Virus record (IMG/VR): IMGVR_UViG_3300021964_000603
Span: 1 to 22,218 of that record
Length of the DNA stretch: 22,218 nt
From: a virus
Direction: 5' to 3' (one strand)
Each line of letters opens with the position of its first letter. Positions within the stretch are counted from its first letter, which is position 1. The notes under the pieces were generated by a model. It ran no database searches and was not told the origin of the DNA. It was given only the letters and a program-made list of their open reading frames with translations. Below, in pieces: positions 1-6,849 of this stretch. The position numbers and the translations under genes were made by a program.

Positions 1-685
1 CAAATGAATTAGTTACAGCCGCAGTATAGTATGCAAATGGATTATTTGATTTTGATTCATCAAATTGTAGACCAATCTGTGCAAGTTGCAGGATAGCCTG
101 TCCTTTCATTTCATCGTTATAGGTATACCCGCGTACATTTCCTCGTGTTGCATAACGATCACACAGTTTCATCCACATCATAGCAAGTTTATTTGTTGCT
201 TTGCCGCAGGCTTTATCAAAATATCCGTTATCCATTCCTCCTACCCAATGACTCTTGCCAACACATACTAAATTTCCTTTTTCATCGAACTTCCAATGTT
301 GGAAAGGCGGAAAGTTAACTTTGGTATGATGATCAGCAACTGTCTTTTTAGTTTTCTTGCGGGTTACGTCTTCTGGGACATGCTCAAACGTCATAATGCG
401 AAAGATTAAATCTTCTTTCTGCATTTTTTTATAATCAATCTCAAACTGTTTTGCTGGTATTTTTTTGCCTGCTGCCTCGACTGCTGATGCATGTGCTTGT
501 TGACTAAGTCTTTTAGCCCTATTACGTTTTGCTTCAGCAACTGTTCGAATGTTAATTTTTTCTAAACTTGGTAGTATTATATCATATTGATGGTGCTCTG
601 TATCTACATAAGAACAGTAAGTGTTTTTACTTCGATGTATTTCGGCCAATATATCTTTATTGTTAAGGTATTTTACTTTTTGCAT
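1..685 (-). CDS. gp55: Late-transcription sigma factor gp55 (5' part, runs off left edge)
   Basis: In T4-like phages gp55 is the small sigma factor that binds host RNA polymerase core and, with the sliding clamp and gp33, recognises late promoters. The reading frame was translated on the minus strand from ATG at 685-683 to base 1 without a stop, giving 228 codons. The right-hand part is diagnostic: a sigma-region-2-like segment with KLAMMWMKLCDRYATRGNVR, then RGYTYNDEMK, then LQFDESKSNNPFAYYTAAVT, matching the gp55 core (T4 has comparable NPFAYLT and RGYTY-type motifs). A GGAG (plus-strand CTCC 697-700) lies 11 nt before the ATG and supports this start. About 100 residues precede the sigma-like core, including a basic Lys/Arg-rich part, so the protein is longer than T4 gp55 (185 aa) even before its missing C-terminus, where the clamp-binding tail should be. 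It is divergent from the late structural genes it should activate. The family is confident; the function of the N-terminal extension is unknown. Confidence 0.9.
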   Translation of the reverse strand, partial: MQKVKYLNNKDILAEIHRSKNTYCSYVDTEHHQYDIILPSLEKINIRTVAEAKRNRAKRLSQQAHASAVEAAGKKIPAKQFEIDYKKMQKEDLIFRIMTFEHVPEDVTRKKTKKTVADHHTKVNFPPFQHWKFDEKGNLVCVGKSHWVGGMDNGYFDKACGKATNKLAMMWMKLCDRYATRGNVRGYTYNDEMKGQAILQLAQIGLQFDESKSNNPFAYYTAAVTNSF

Positions 686-712
686 ATTTTTATAGTCTCC
701 GTAGTATTTAAT

Positions 713-721
713 ATAATAGCA
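713..721 (-). promoter_or_regulatory. Possible extended -10 promoter for gp55
   Basis: Read on the minus strand this is TGCTATTAT, a TGn plus TATTAT arrangement that fits a host sigma70-type extended -10 element. It lies about 28 nt upstream of the gp55 start, with room for a short leader carrying the GGAG. No good -35 box is visible. In an AT-rich intergenic region such matches arise by chance, so this is tentative. Confidence 0.3.
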
Positions 722-733
722 CATAATGATAAG

Positions 734-741
734 AATAAATA
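734..741 (+). promoter_or_regulatory. T4-late-type promoter box upstream of the baseplate genes
   Basis: The sequence AATAAATA differs from the T4 late consensus TATAAATA only in the first base. It sits 37 nt before the first plus-strand start codon (779), which would place transcription initiation a few bases downstream of 741 and leave a leader of about 30 nt containing the ribosome site AGAGGAA (761-767). T4 late promoters need only this -10 element and gp55, whose gene lies immediately to the left on the other strand. The position and sequence agree; activity is inferred. Confidence 0.55.
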
Positions 742-778
742 GAGTAAAGTAATCAAATGAAGAGGAAATTTAACCAAA

Positions 779-1903
779 ATGAGTTTATCGATTAATCCGT
801 TTTCAAAATTAGTAACTTCTGTGTCAGAAAGTTTACAAACTGCTGCACAGGAAGCGAAAGCAGCCGGCCCAAAAATAGCATCTGATCTTAAAAAAGCAGA
901 TTTGGATGCTAAAATTTCAAGACTTTCTGGTGAAGTAGGGTTTAGCGGATTAAACGGAGCATCAGCAGAAGGACTTATTCCTGCCAATCTTACAGGCATG
1001 GGAGGAAATTTAAAAAGTGTGATTGACTCACCAGTAGGGTCAGATGCTGTATCAACCCTTGCCGGTGCTGCCGGAAATTTTGGAGCGCAGGGCGCAGGCG
1101 CATTATTAAGAACAGGCGGCGATGAGGAGATTGGTGATAGCATTTCTGATAAGATAGGTGGAAATTTAGCAACAGGAATAAAAACGTTTGCTGGTAAGAT
1201 TTCAAAAGCCGCAGGAAATTTAAATGATATTTTAAGTCTTAAAAGAGGCGAGAATATACCTGCTGGCGGAGAATTATTTGCATCATCGGGTCAGTCAATA
1301 AATGTTAGCAAGTCGTCTAAGGATGATTGGCGAGTTAAACTTGATACTGCATGGAATGTTTTCGATAGCGATATGTTTAAGTTATTGGAAGAAACAGGCG
1401 GAGTTGTGTTTCCTGTACTTCCTAACATTACACTTTCGACCAAAGCCAATTACAATACTATTGAACCTACACACAACAACTATCCGTTTATGGCTTATAA
1501 AAATTCTCAAGTTGACGAAATTAATATTGCTGGAAAGTTTATTGCTGAAACTGAAAAAGATGCTTCATACTGGATTGCCGCAACCACGTTCTTTAGAACA
1601 GCCACAAAGATGTTTTATGGGAAAGGAGATAACGCAGGTAACCCACCAATAATTTGTCAACTAAGCGGTTACGGATCAAATATTTTTGAAAATATTCCAG
1701 TAGTGGTTAAAAGTTTTTCACTAACATTTCCAGAGGATGTTAACTATATTAAATGCACAAGGTTCGGTACTACATGGGTACCAATTTTAAGTACATTAAA
1801 TGTTATTGTACAACCTATCTACAACAGAGAAAGTCTAAGACAATTTGATCTTAAAAAATATGCATCCGGTAAGATGGTAATCGGCGGACAAGGATACCTA
1901 TAA
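779..1903 (+). CDS. Baseplate/tail-tube junction protein (gp48/gp54-like)
   Basis: This 374-residue protein is probably the tail-tube cap or initiator that joins the baseplate hub to the first tube ring, equivalent to T4 gp48 (364 aa) or gp54 (320 aa). Residues 1 to about 150 are Ala/Gly/Ser-rich with little pattern. The C-terminal half, from about residue 205, is well ordered: LPNITLSTKANYNTIEP, then FFRTATKMFYG, then a segment ending NIPVVVKSFSLTFPEDVNYI, and an ending with RQFDLKKYASG. I recall this pattern from junction proteins of marine T4-like phages, but I cannot separate gp48 from gp54 by eye. AGAGGAA at 761-767 supports the ATG at 779. The next gene, gp53, starts one base after the stop, which fits a baseplate operon. 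An antisense open frame covering its 5' half is a shadow. The structural role is fairly sure; the exact T4 equivalent is not. Confidence 0.6.
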   Translation: MSLSINPFSKLVTSVSESLQTAAQEAKAAGPKIASDLKKADLDAKISRLSGEVGFSGLNGASAEGLIPANLTGMGGNLKSVIDSPVGSDAVSTLAGAAGNFGAQGAGALLRTGGDEEIGDSISDKIGGNLATGIKTFAGKISKAAGNLNDILSLKRGENIPAGGELFASSGQSINVSKSSKDDWRVKLDTAWNVFDSDMFKLLEETGGVVFPVLPNITLSTKANYNTIEPTHNNYPFMAYKNSQVDEINIAGKFIAETEKDASYWIAATTFFRTATKMFYGKGDNAGNPPIICQLSGYGSNIFENIPVVVKSFSLTFPEDVNYIKCTRFGTTWVPILSTLNVIVQPIYNRESLRQFDLKKYASGKMVIGGQGYL

Positions 1904-1904
1904 T

Positions 1905-2204
1905 ATGGCAATTTACAATATTTCATCAGCGTATGCAACCACTAGTCAAAATAATCTTTATCTTGAATTATTAAACATACGCCCAGTTCCTGCAGAGGAT
2001 GATGATCTTCTTTATGCAATCGAAGGACAGTATAAAAATAGACCAGATTTGTTAGCATATGATATCTACGGTGATGCTAAATTATGGTGGGTATTTGTAC
2101 AAAGAAATATGGATGTTCTTAAAGACCCAATATACGATTTTGAAATAGGTACAAAAATTTATATTCCTAAAGCAACTAATCTTAATAAGTTTTTAGGGGC
2201 GTAG
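1905..2204 (+). CDS. gp53: Baseplate wedge protein gp53 (short form)
   Basis: The product is a 99-residue baseplate wedge component. In T4, gp53 clamps neighbouring wedges around the hub. The C-terminal half has the gp53 signature: an aromatic helix LLAYDIYGDAKLWWVFVQRN followed by a LysM-like strand with DPIYDFEIGTKIYIPK, comparable to the YWW, NxxxDP and GxxLxIP pattern of gp53 C-termini and LysM folds. At 99 residues it is about half of T4 gp53 (196 aa), so it is close to the LysM-like core plus a short N-terminal arm. AAGGA at 1890-1894, inside the end of the upstream gene, gives a ribosome site, and the start lies one base after the previous stop. The next gene also follows after one base. 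Family assignment rests on motif and neighbourhood. Confidence 0.8.
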   Translation: MAIYNISSAYATTSQNNLYLELLNIRPVPAEDDDLLYAIEGQYKNRPDLLAYDIYGDAKLWWVFVQRNMDVLKDPIYDFEIGTKIYIPKATNLNKFLGA

Positions 2205-2205
2205 G

Positions 2206-4674
2206 ATGGCTGCTGAATTTACCGAACGAAGGATACAAAGCAACGGCGACACTGTTAATTTTAATATTGACAGAAGCCAGCCGTTTATTGACGTCCAGAA
2301 AAACGGAGCCACCCAACGAATCTATGGTACACAACAGCAACTAGATGAATATCAAAATAAAAAGCCGGACGGAACTCCGGTATCAAAAATTCCTGATCAA
2401 GTACCGGCTGGAATCAATCTTGGCATCGCTGAAGCCGTAGCAGCACTTAAAGGAGCAACTGCAAAAGTTTCAAACGATGGAGAAAGTATTGAAGGTGCTA
2501 AAAAAGAAGAAAGTAATAGTGGTGCTACTGGACAAAATTTAAGAAACATTGTTCCAAACCCATTAATGCAGTTTGCTAGTTATGCACCTTTGTGGACACT
2601 TGCAGTATTAACACCTCAACAATTTAATAATCCTCAGAGTTATAGAACAGACGATCTTTCCTTTGCCGGACAAACCTTTGATATTGAAAAAGATGCAACA
2701 GCAGATTTTGGAGACGGAATTGATGACGTTGAAACGACTACCCTCAAGTCAAGTATTATATTTTCTTCCGGTGGTAGAGGTGACGAATCTAGACAGTCTA
2801 CAATTTATGGCAAACCTGAATTTTTTGTTGATAATTTTAAAATGGCAGCAACAGTTTCAGCATCACAATCAACAGGAAATAGTAATGCTGTTGGATTTGA
2901 ATTTGAAATATTTGAACCATATAGTATGGGATTATTATTACAAAGTTTGCAATCCGCAGCAATTCAAGCAGGATATGCAAACTATCTAAACAATGCTGCG
3001 TTCCTTTTGAGATTAGACTTTAAAGGATTTCAGCAAAACATGCAGACACTGTCTAGTGTAAAATCAAAATTCTTTCCTATGAAACTAACCGAAGTAAAAT
3101 TTGAAGTTGATGAGAGTGGTAGCAAATACATGGTTAAGGCAATACCTTATAACCATTCTGCTCTAAGTGATAATGTTGATTTAACTTTTAAGGATATTAA
3201 AATTGCTGCTCCTAATGAGAACACTGTTGAAGAAATGTTAAAAACAGGAGAAAACAGTCTTGTTTCTATATTAAAAAGAGCCGAAGAAGAAAACGTAAAA
3301 AACAAACAATATTCAGTAGAAGATATTTACGATATACAATTTCCAGCAACCAGTGATGAGTTTATCACACACTCTTCAGGAGGCAGCGCCGATAAGGGAG
3401 CAACTTCTAAGTCTAGGAGAAAAACTAAATCGGTTGGAAAAGCAAAACCTATAACTAGTGATACCTTTTCAGAAAATTTTATAGGAAAAGCATCATTTAG
3501 TTACAGTGTTGCTACTGGAGGAAATTTTGATTTTTCCAAAGAGGGAGATGTATATAATGAAGAAACAGGATTAGTTGAAAGAGACAAGATGACTATTAAT
3601 CCGAAAACTCGTGTTTTTTCATTTGCACAAGAACAGAAACTAACTGATATTATAGTTCAAGTTATTTTAAGTTCAACATATTCTAAAAAAGCGTTGGATC
3701 CTGTAAATCTTGTTGATGGTTTTATTAAATGGTTTAGGGTCGATGTTCAAATTGAATTTTTAGACTACGATATTTTAATAGGAGATTTTGCTAAAAAGTA
3801 TACTTTTAGGGTAGTTCCTTTTATGGTACACCATAGTGTATTCAGTTCACCAACATCTGCAAATATCGGTTACAGCCAACTAGAAAAGAAAATTGTTAAA
3901 AGATACAATTATATCTACACAGGTCAGAACCAAGATATTATTAAGTTTGATATTAAGATTGATAACTTATTCTATACTGGCGGTTCGGCAAACCCCGAAG
4001 CAAATACACCGTCAAATGTTAATAATGATAATCAAGGAGTTGCAGCCGGAGAAGAAGTTGAAGCAGTTCAACAAGAAGGAAATGCAGCCGTTGCTCAAAC
4101 AGCAAATTTAGGGAAAGCCAAAAAGAAAAGATCTCCGGCACTATTTAAAAATAGAAAAGGTGGATCGGGATATGTTGATGTTGAAAAACAAGTTGCAGAA
4201 TCTTTTCATGATGCATTCCTTAGCGGTAGTAGTGCTGACTTAGTCAGTGTTGATTTACAAATTTTAGGTGATACTTATTGGATGGTTGATAGCGGTATGG
4301 GAAATTATTTTGCCAAGCCTTCCGCCCAATCTGAACAGATTACTAATGACGGAACGGCTAACTACGAAGGACAGGACTGTTACATTTACATCAGTTTTAG
4401 AACACCTGCAGATGTTAACACACAAACAAAATTGTATGAATTTTCTAGGAGAGGAGTAGAAAGTCCCTTTAGTGGAATATACCAAGTTACACGAGTAGAA
4501 AACTTATTTGAATCCGGACAATTTACACAAGTGTTAAAATGTATTAGAAAATCAGGACAACCAATTGACTATGACGGAAAACCGATACCACAAAGTAAAG
4601 AGTCAGCAATTGCAACTAAAATTCAACCAAAATCTTCTCCTTTTAAAAGTAGTGGCGGCGGAGTAGCAATATAA
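2206..4674 (+). CDS. Probable baseplate hub protein (gp27 position), 822 aa
   Basis: This is a virion protein between gp53 and gp5, where a hub subunit equivalent to T4 gp27 would be expected; that role is inferred from order. Visible parts: a variable N-terminus (1-115); a conserved-looking block from about 118 (NPLMQFASYAPLWTLAVLTP) to about 320, including FEIFEPYSMGLLLQSLQSAA; a Ser/Lys/Arg-rich linker around 389-417; a second block around 425-600 with VNLVDGFIKWFRVDVQIEFL and KRYNYIYTGQNQDIIKFDIK; an acidic then basic linker around 610-665; and a C-terminal domain (about 680-795) with GQDCYIYISFRTPAD and FSGIYQVTRVENLFESGQFT. The last segment resembles the layered beta domains of gp27/gpD-type hubs. 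It is about twice the length of T4 gp27 (391 aa). The ribosome site is AGGGG 2195-2199. The stop overlaps the gp5 start in TAATG, so the two are translationally coupled, as expected for a hub and its spike. A purely accessory structural protein is the alternative. Confidence 0.5.
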   Translation: MAAEFTERRIQSNGDTVNFNIDRSQPFIDVQKNGATQRIYGTQQQLDEYQNKKPDGTPVSKIPDQVPAGINLGIAEAVAALKGATAKVSNDGESIEGAKKEESNSGATGQNLRNIVPNPLMQFASYAPLWTLAVLTPQQFNNPQSYRTDDLSFAGQTFDIEKDATADFGDGIDDVETTTLKSSIIFSSGGRGDESRQSTIYGKPEFFVDNFKMAATVSASQSTGNSNAVGFEFEIFEPYSMGLLLQSLQSAAIQAGYANYLNNAAFLLRLDFKGFQQNMQTLSSVKSKFFPMKLTEVKFEVDESGSKYMVKAIPYNHSALSDNVDLTFKDIKIAAPNENTVEEMLKTGENSLVSILKRAEEENVKNKQYSVEDIYDIQFPATSDEFITHSSGGSADKGATSKSRRKTKSVGKAKPITSDTFSENFIGKASFSYSVATGGNFDFSKEGDVYNEETGLVERDKMTINPKTRVFSFAQEQKLTDIIVQVILSSTYSKKALDPVNLVDGFIKWFRVDVQIEFLDYDILIGDFAKKYTFRVVPFMVHHSVFSSPTSANIGYSQLEKKIVKRYNYIYTGQNQDIIKFDIKIDNLFYTGGSANPEANTPSNVNNDNQGVAAGEEVEAVQQEGNAAVAQTANLGKAKKKRSPALFKNRKGGSGYVDVEKQVAESFHDAFLSGSSADLVSVDLQILGDTYWMVDSGMGNYFAKPSAQSEQITNDGTANYEGQDCYIYISFRTPADVNTQTKLYEFSRRGVESPFSGIYQVTRVENLFESGQFTQVLKCIRKSGQPIDYDGKPIPQSKESAIATKIQPKSSPFKSSGGGVAI

Positions 4675-6356
4675 TGGCTCAAGAAACTAGAACTCCAGCA
4701 AACTCAACCAAAGACAATAGGATCGGTAACGGAATCTATCTAGCCAAGATTGTTAGTGTTCTTGATCCTACATTTAACGGAAAATTAAAAGTTACACTCT
4801 TGCGTAATCAAGGCAATGACACAAGAACAGAAAGTCAAACATATTTGGTTAGCCCGGCAATGCCTTTCTTTGGGTATACACCTTTTGAAGCAATGGGTAA
4901 TAATCCTAATGACTTTAATGACACACAAAAATCATACGGAATGTGGTTTGTACCACCAGACGTTGGAGTAACAGTTATGTGTATGTTTGCCGATGGAGAT
5001 CCTGCACAAGGATATTGGTTCGCATGTATTCCTCCGTCGTTCAGTAATCATATGGTTCCTGCAATTGCTGGAACAAAAGAAGTAGCAATTACTGATGATG
5101 ATAAGAAAAAGTATAATACAAAGCAACCGTTGCCAACAGGTGATATTAATAAAAGATATAATGCTCAGGTACAAGAAACAAATCCTGAAAAAATTAAAAA
5201 ACCAGTACACCCAATTGCAGATAGATTCTTAGAACAAGGTACGCTAGAAGATGACGTTAGAGGAGTTACTACTTCCAGTTCAAGAAGACAAAACCCAAAC
5301 AGTGTATTTGGTATAAGCACACCTGGTCCATTAGACAAAAGACCAAATTCTAAAAGGATGCAGATTGGTGCAAAAGAATCATTGTCTCCAACTCTTATAC
5401 CTGTAAGTAGATTAGGCGGAACACAATTTGTAATTGACGATGGAGACGAGCGTTATCTGAGAACAACCGCAGCCTCTTCAGGACCAGTTAAGTATGCTGA
5501 TGTTGCCGCAGGAGAAAAAGGTAATGTTGAAATACCATATAATGAATATACCAGGATAAGAACGAGAACCGGACACCAACTATTATTACATAATACAGAG
5601 GATTTAATTTATGTTGGTAATGCAAGAGGAACGGCATGGATAGAATTAACAGCCAACGGTAAGATTGATATCTATGGCGCTGATAGTATTAGCATACATA
5701 GCGAAAATGATCTTAATATTAAGGCTGATAGAGATATTAATATTGAAGCAGGAAGAAATATAAACATGAAAGCCACTGCTGAATATGTTTCTCCAACAGA
5801 ACTACATCGAAGAGATGATGATGGAAATCCAATACCTAAAATAAAAGACGAAGCAGAAAATGAAGCAGGTAGAATACAGATGGAAAGTGCATTTAATACC
5901 AATATACTGATAGGTGCAAATGGCAAGATTGAAACCCGCAGTTATGAAAATGCTGAAGGTGTTATTGTTCCGGGAGATTTAGATATTGATGTGATAGGTA
6001 ATACAAGAATTGAACAGGCAATTAACCTTGATGTCAAAACGGGTGCAAGAACATCGTTAACTGCTACAACTAATACAGAAATTAAAAGTGGTGGAGATCA
6101 TATTGAGACTGCAACAAATATCCATATGAATGGTCCTGAGGCAAGAGCAGCAGATCCTGCATTAAATATTGCCGACCTAATTACCCATCCAAACATCTTT
6201 ACTAATACTGATATTGGTTGGAACGAAAATAAGCGTTATATTGACGGAAAAATTAAATCAATAATGAAAAGAGTTCCTATGCACGAACCGTGGCCGTTAC
6301 ATGAAAACAATGCGCCGAATGATCTAACACCAAAAAATACGGATAGAGAGATATAG
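4674..6356 (+). CDS. gp5: gp5-like baseplate hub spike, no visible lysozyme domain
   Basis: This 560-residue protein forms the central spike under the tail tube. Residues about 14-125 are an OB-fold domain of the gp5/VgrG type (GIYLAKIVSVLDPTFNGKLK, then FVPPDVGVTVMCMFADGDPA and YWFACIPPSF). Residues about 130-280 are a linker that includes FGISTPG and RLGGTQFVIDDGDERY. From about 283 a beta-helix begins (RIRTRTGHQLLLHNTEDLIY, then NGKIDIYGADSISIHSENDL and repeats of the type DLNIKADRDINIEAGRNIN), with a second run of short polar/hydrophobic repeats at about 410-475. T4 gp5 carries a T4-lysozyme-like domain between the OB fold and the helix; nothing like its Glu/Asp/Thr catalytic pattern is seen here, as in gp5 versions I recall from marine relatives. 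The start overlaps the upstream stop (TAATG 4672-4676), with GGAG at 4660-4663 as ribosome site. Identity is confident. Confidence 0.88.
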   Translation: MAQETRTPANSTKDNRIGNGIYLAKIVSVLDPTFNGKLKVTLLRNQGNDTRTESQTYLVSPAMPFFGYTPFEAMGNNPNDFNDTQKSYGMWFVPPDVGVTVMCMFADGDPAQGYWFACIPPSFSNHMVPAIAGTKEVAITDDDKKKYNTKQPLPTGDINKRYNAQVQETNPEKIKKPVHPIADRFLEQGTLEDDVRGVTTSSSRRQNPNSVFGISTPGPLDKRPNSKRMQIGAKESLSPTLIPVSRLGGTQFVIDDGDERYLRTTAASSGPVKYADVAAGEKGNVEIPYNEYTRIRTRTGHQLLLHNTEDLIYVGNARGTAWIELTANGKIDIYGADSISIHSENDLNIKADRDINIEAGRNINMKATAEYVSPTELHRRDDDGNPIPKIKDEAENEAGRIQMESAFNTNILIGANGKIETRSYENAEGVIVPGDLDIDVIGNTRIEQAINLDVKTGARTSLTATTNTEIKSGGDHIETATNIHMNGPEARAADPALNIADLITHPNIFTNTDIGWNENKRYIDGKIKSIMKRVPMHEPWPLHENNAPNDLTPKNTDREI

Positions 6357-6365
6357 GAGAGGAGA
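6355..6365 (+). promoter_or_regulatory. Strong double Shine-Dalgarno for gp25
   Basis: AGGAGAGGAGA overlaps the gp5 stop codon (TAG 6354-6356) and ends 6 nt before the gp25 ATG at 6372. It holds two overlapping AGGAG-type cores, the strongest ribosome site in the window, which suggests high translation of the small wedge protein gp25. Confidence 0.75.
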
Positions 6366-6371
6366 ACTAAA

Positions 6372-6806
6372 ATGGCAAAGTTATATAATACACAATCTGT
6401 TGCAACTGAAAGAGCTACTGTCACATCAGAAACAAAAGCATTCACATACAAAGGTTTTAACTCTAGTAATTCTGCTGACGGATTTAAGTTGTATGATATT
6501 GATCTAGTAAAACAAGACTTAATAAACCATTTTTATATTCGTAAGGGTGAAAAGTTAGAAAATCCTGCATTTGGAACCATAATATGGGACATGATATTTG
6601 AACAATTTACGGAAGAAGTAAAGAGTCTTATTGCTCAGGATGTGGAAGATATTATAAATTATGATCCTCGAATTGGAGTTAATGGAATCATAGTTGATAG
6701 CACAGAACAAGGAATTAGAATTGAAGCAGATATTACATATTTGCCCTTTAATGTTAACGAAAGAATGACGTTTAATTTTGATAAAAACAAGAAGATAATA
6801 AACTAA
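6372..6806 (+). CDS. gp25: Baseplate wedge protein gp25
   Basis: This 144-residue protein is the gp25/GpW-family wedge component, the counterpart of T4 gp25 (132 aa) and of type VI secretion TssE. It sits at the top of the wedge core with gp6 and gp53 and helps trigger sheath polymerisation. The family pattern is clear: KQDLINHFYIRKGEKLENPA, then FGTIIWDMIFEQF, a helix FTEEVKSLIAQDVEDIINYD, the DPR motif at residues 98-100 (T4 and TssE usually show EPR here), and a final beta hairpin with IRIEADITYLPFNVNERMTF. The first 35 or so residues are an extra, low-similarity arm. Ribosome site AGGAGAGGAGA lies just upstream. The gene follows gp5 after 15 nt and precedes gp6 after 43 nt, the usual gp25-gp6 neighbourhood in marine T4-like phages. 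Confidence 0.9.
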   Translation: MAKLYNTQSVATERATVTSETKAFTYKGFNSSNSADGFKLYDIDLVKQDLINHFYIRKGEKLENPAFGTIIWDMIFEQFTEEVKSLIAQDVEDIINYDPRIGVNGIIVDSTEQGIRIEADITYLPFNVNERMTFNFDKNKKIIN

Positions 6807-6823
6807 GCAGTTAATGATAGACG

Positions 6824-6830
6824 CTAAATA
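6824..6830 (+). promoter_or_regulatory. Late-promoter-like box upstream of gp6
   Basis: The box CTAAATA lies in the only sizeable gap (6807-6849) within the structural gene cluster. Six of eight bases (GCTAAATA) match the T4 late consensus TATAAATA, and CTAAATA is a form I recall for late promoters of marine T4-like phages. It sits 20 nt before the gp6 ATG, with AGGA (6838-6841) as ribosome site 8 nt before the start. If used, the leader would be very short (about 10-15 nt). It would give gp6 and the giant downstream gene their own late transcript. Confidence 0.45.
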
Positions 6831-6849
6831 TTAATATAGGAAAACAGCA

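Noticed and set aside
86-271. 61-codon plus-strand open frame
   Set aside because: It lies opposite the conserved sigma-like core of gp55 and has no ribosome site.
673-1143. 156-codon antisense open frame opposite the gp48-like gene
   Set aside because: It overlaps the coding strand of a recognisable structural gene, has no family-like motif and runs over the gp55 start; it is a shadow of the Ala/Gly-rich sense codons.
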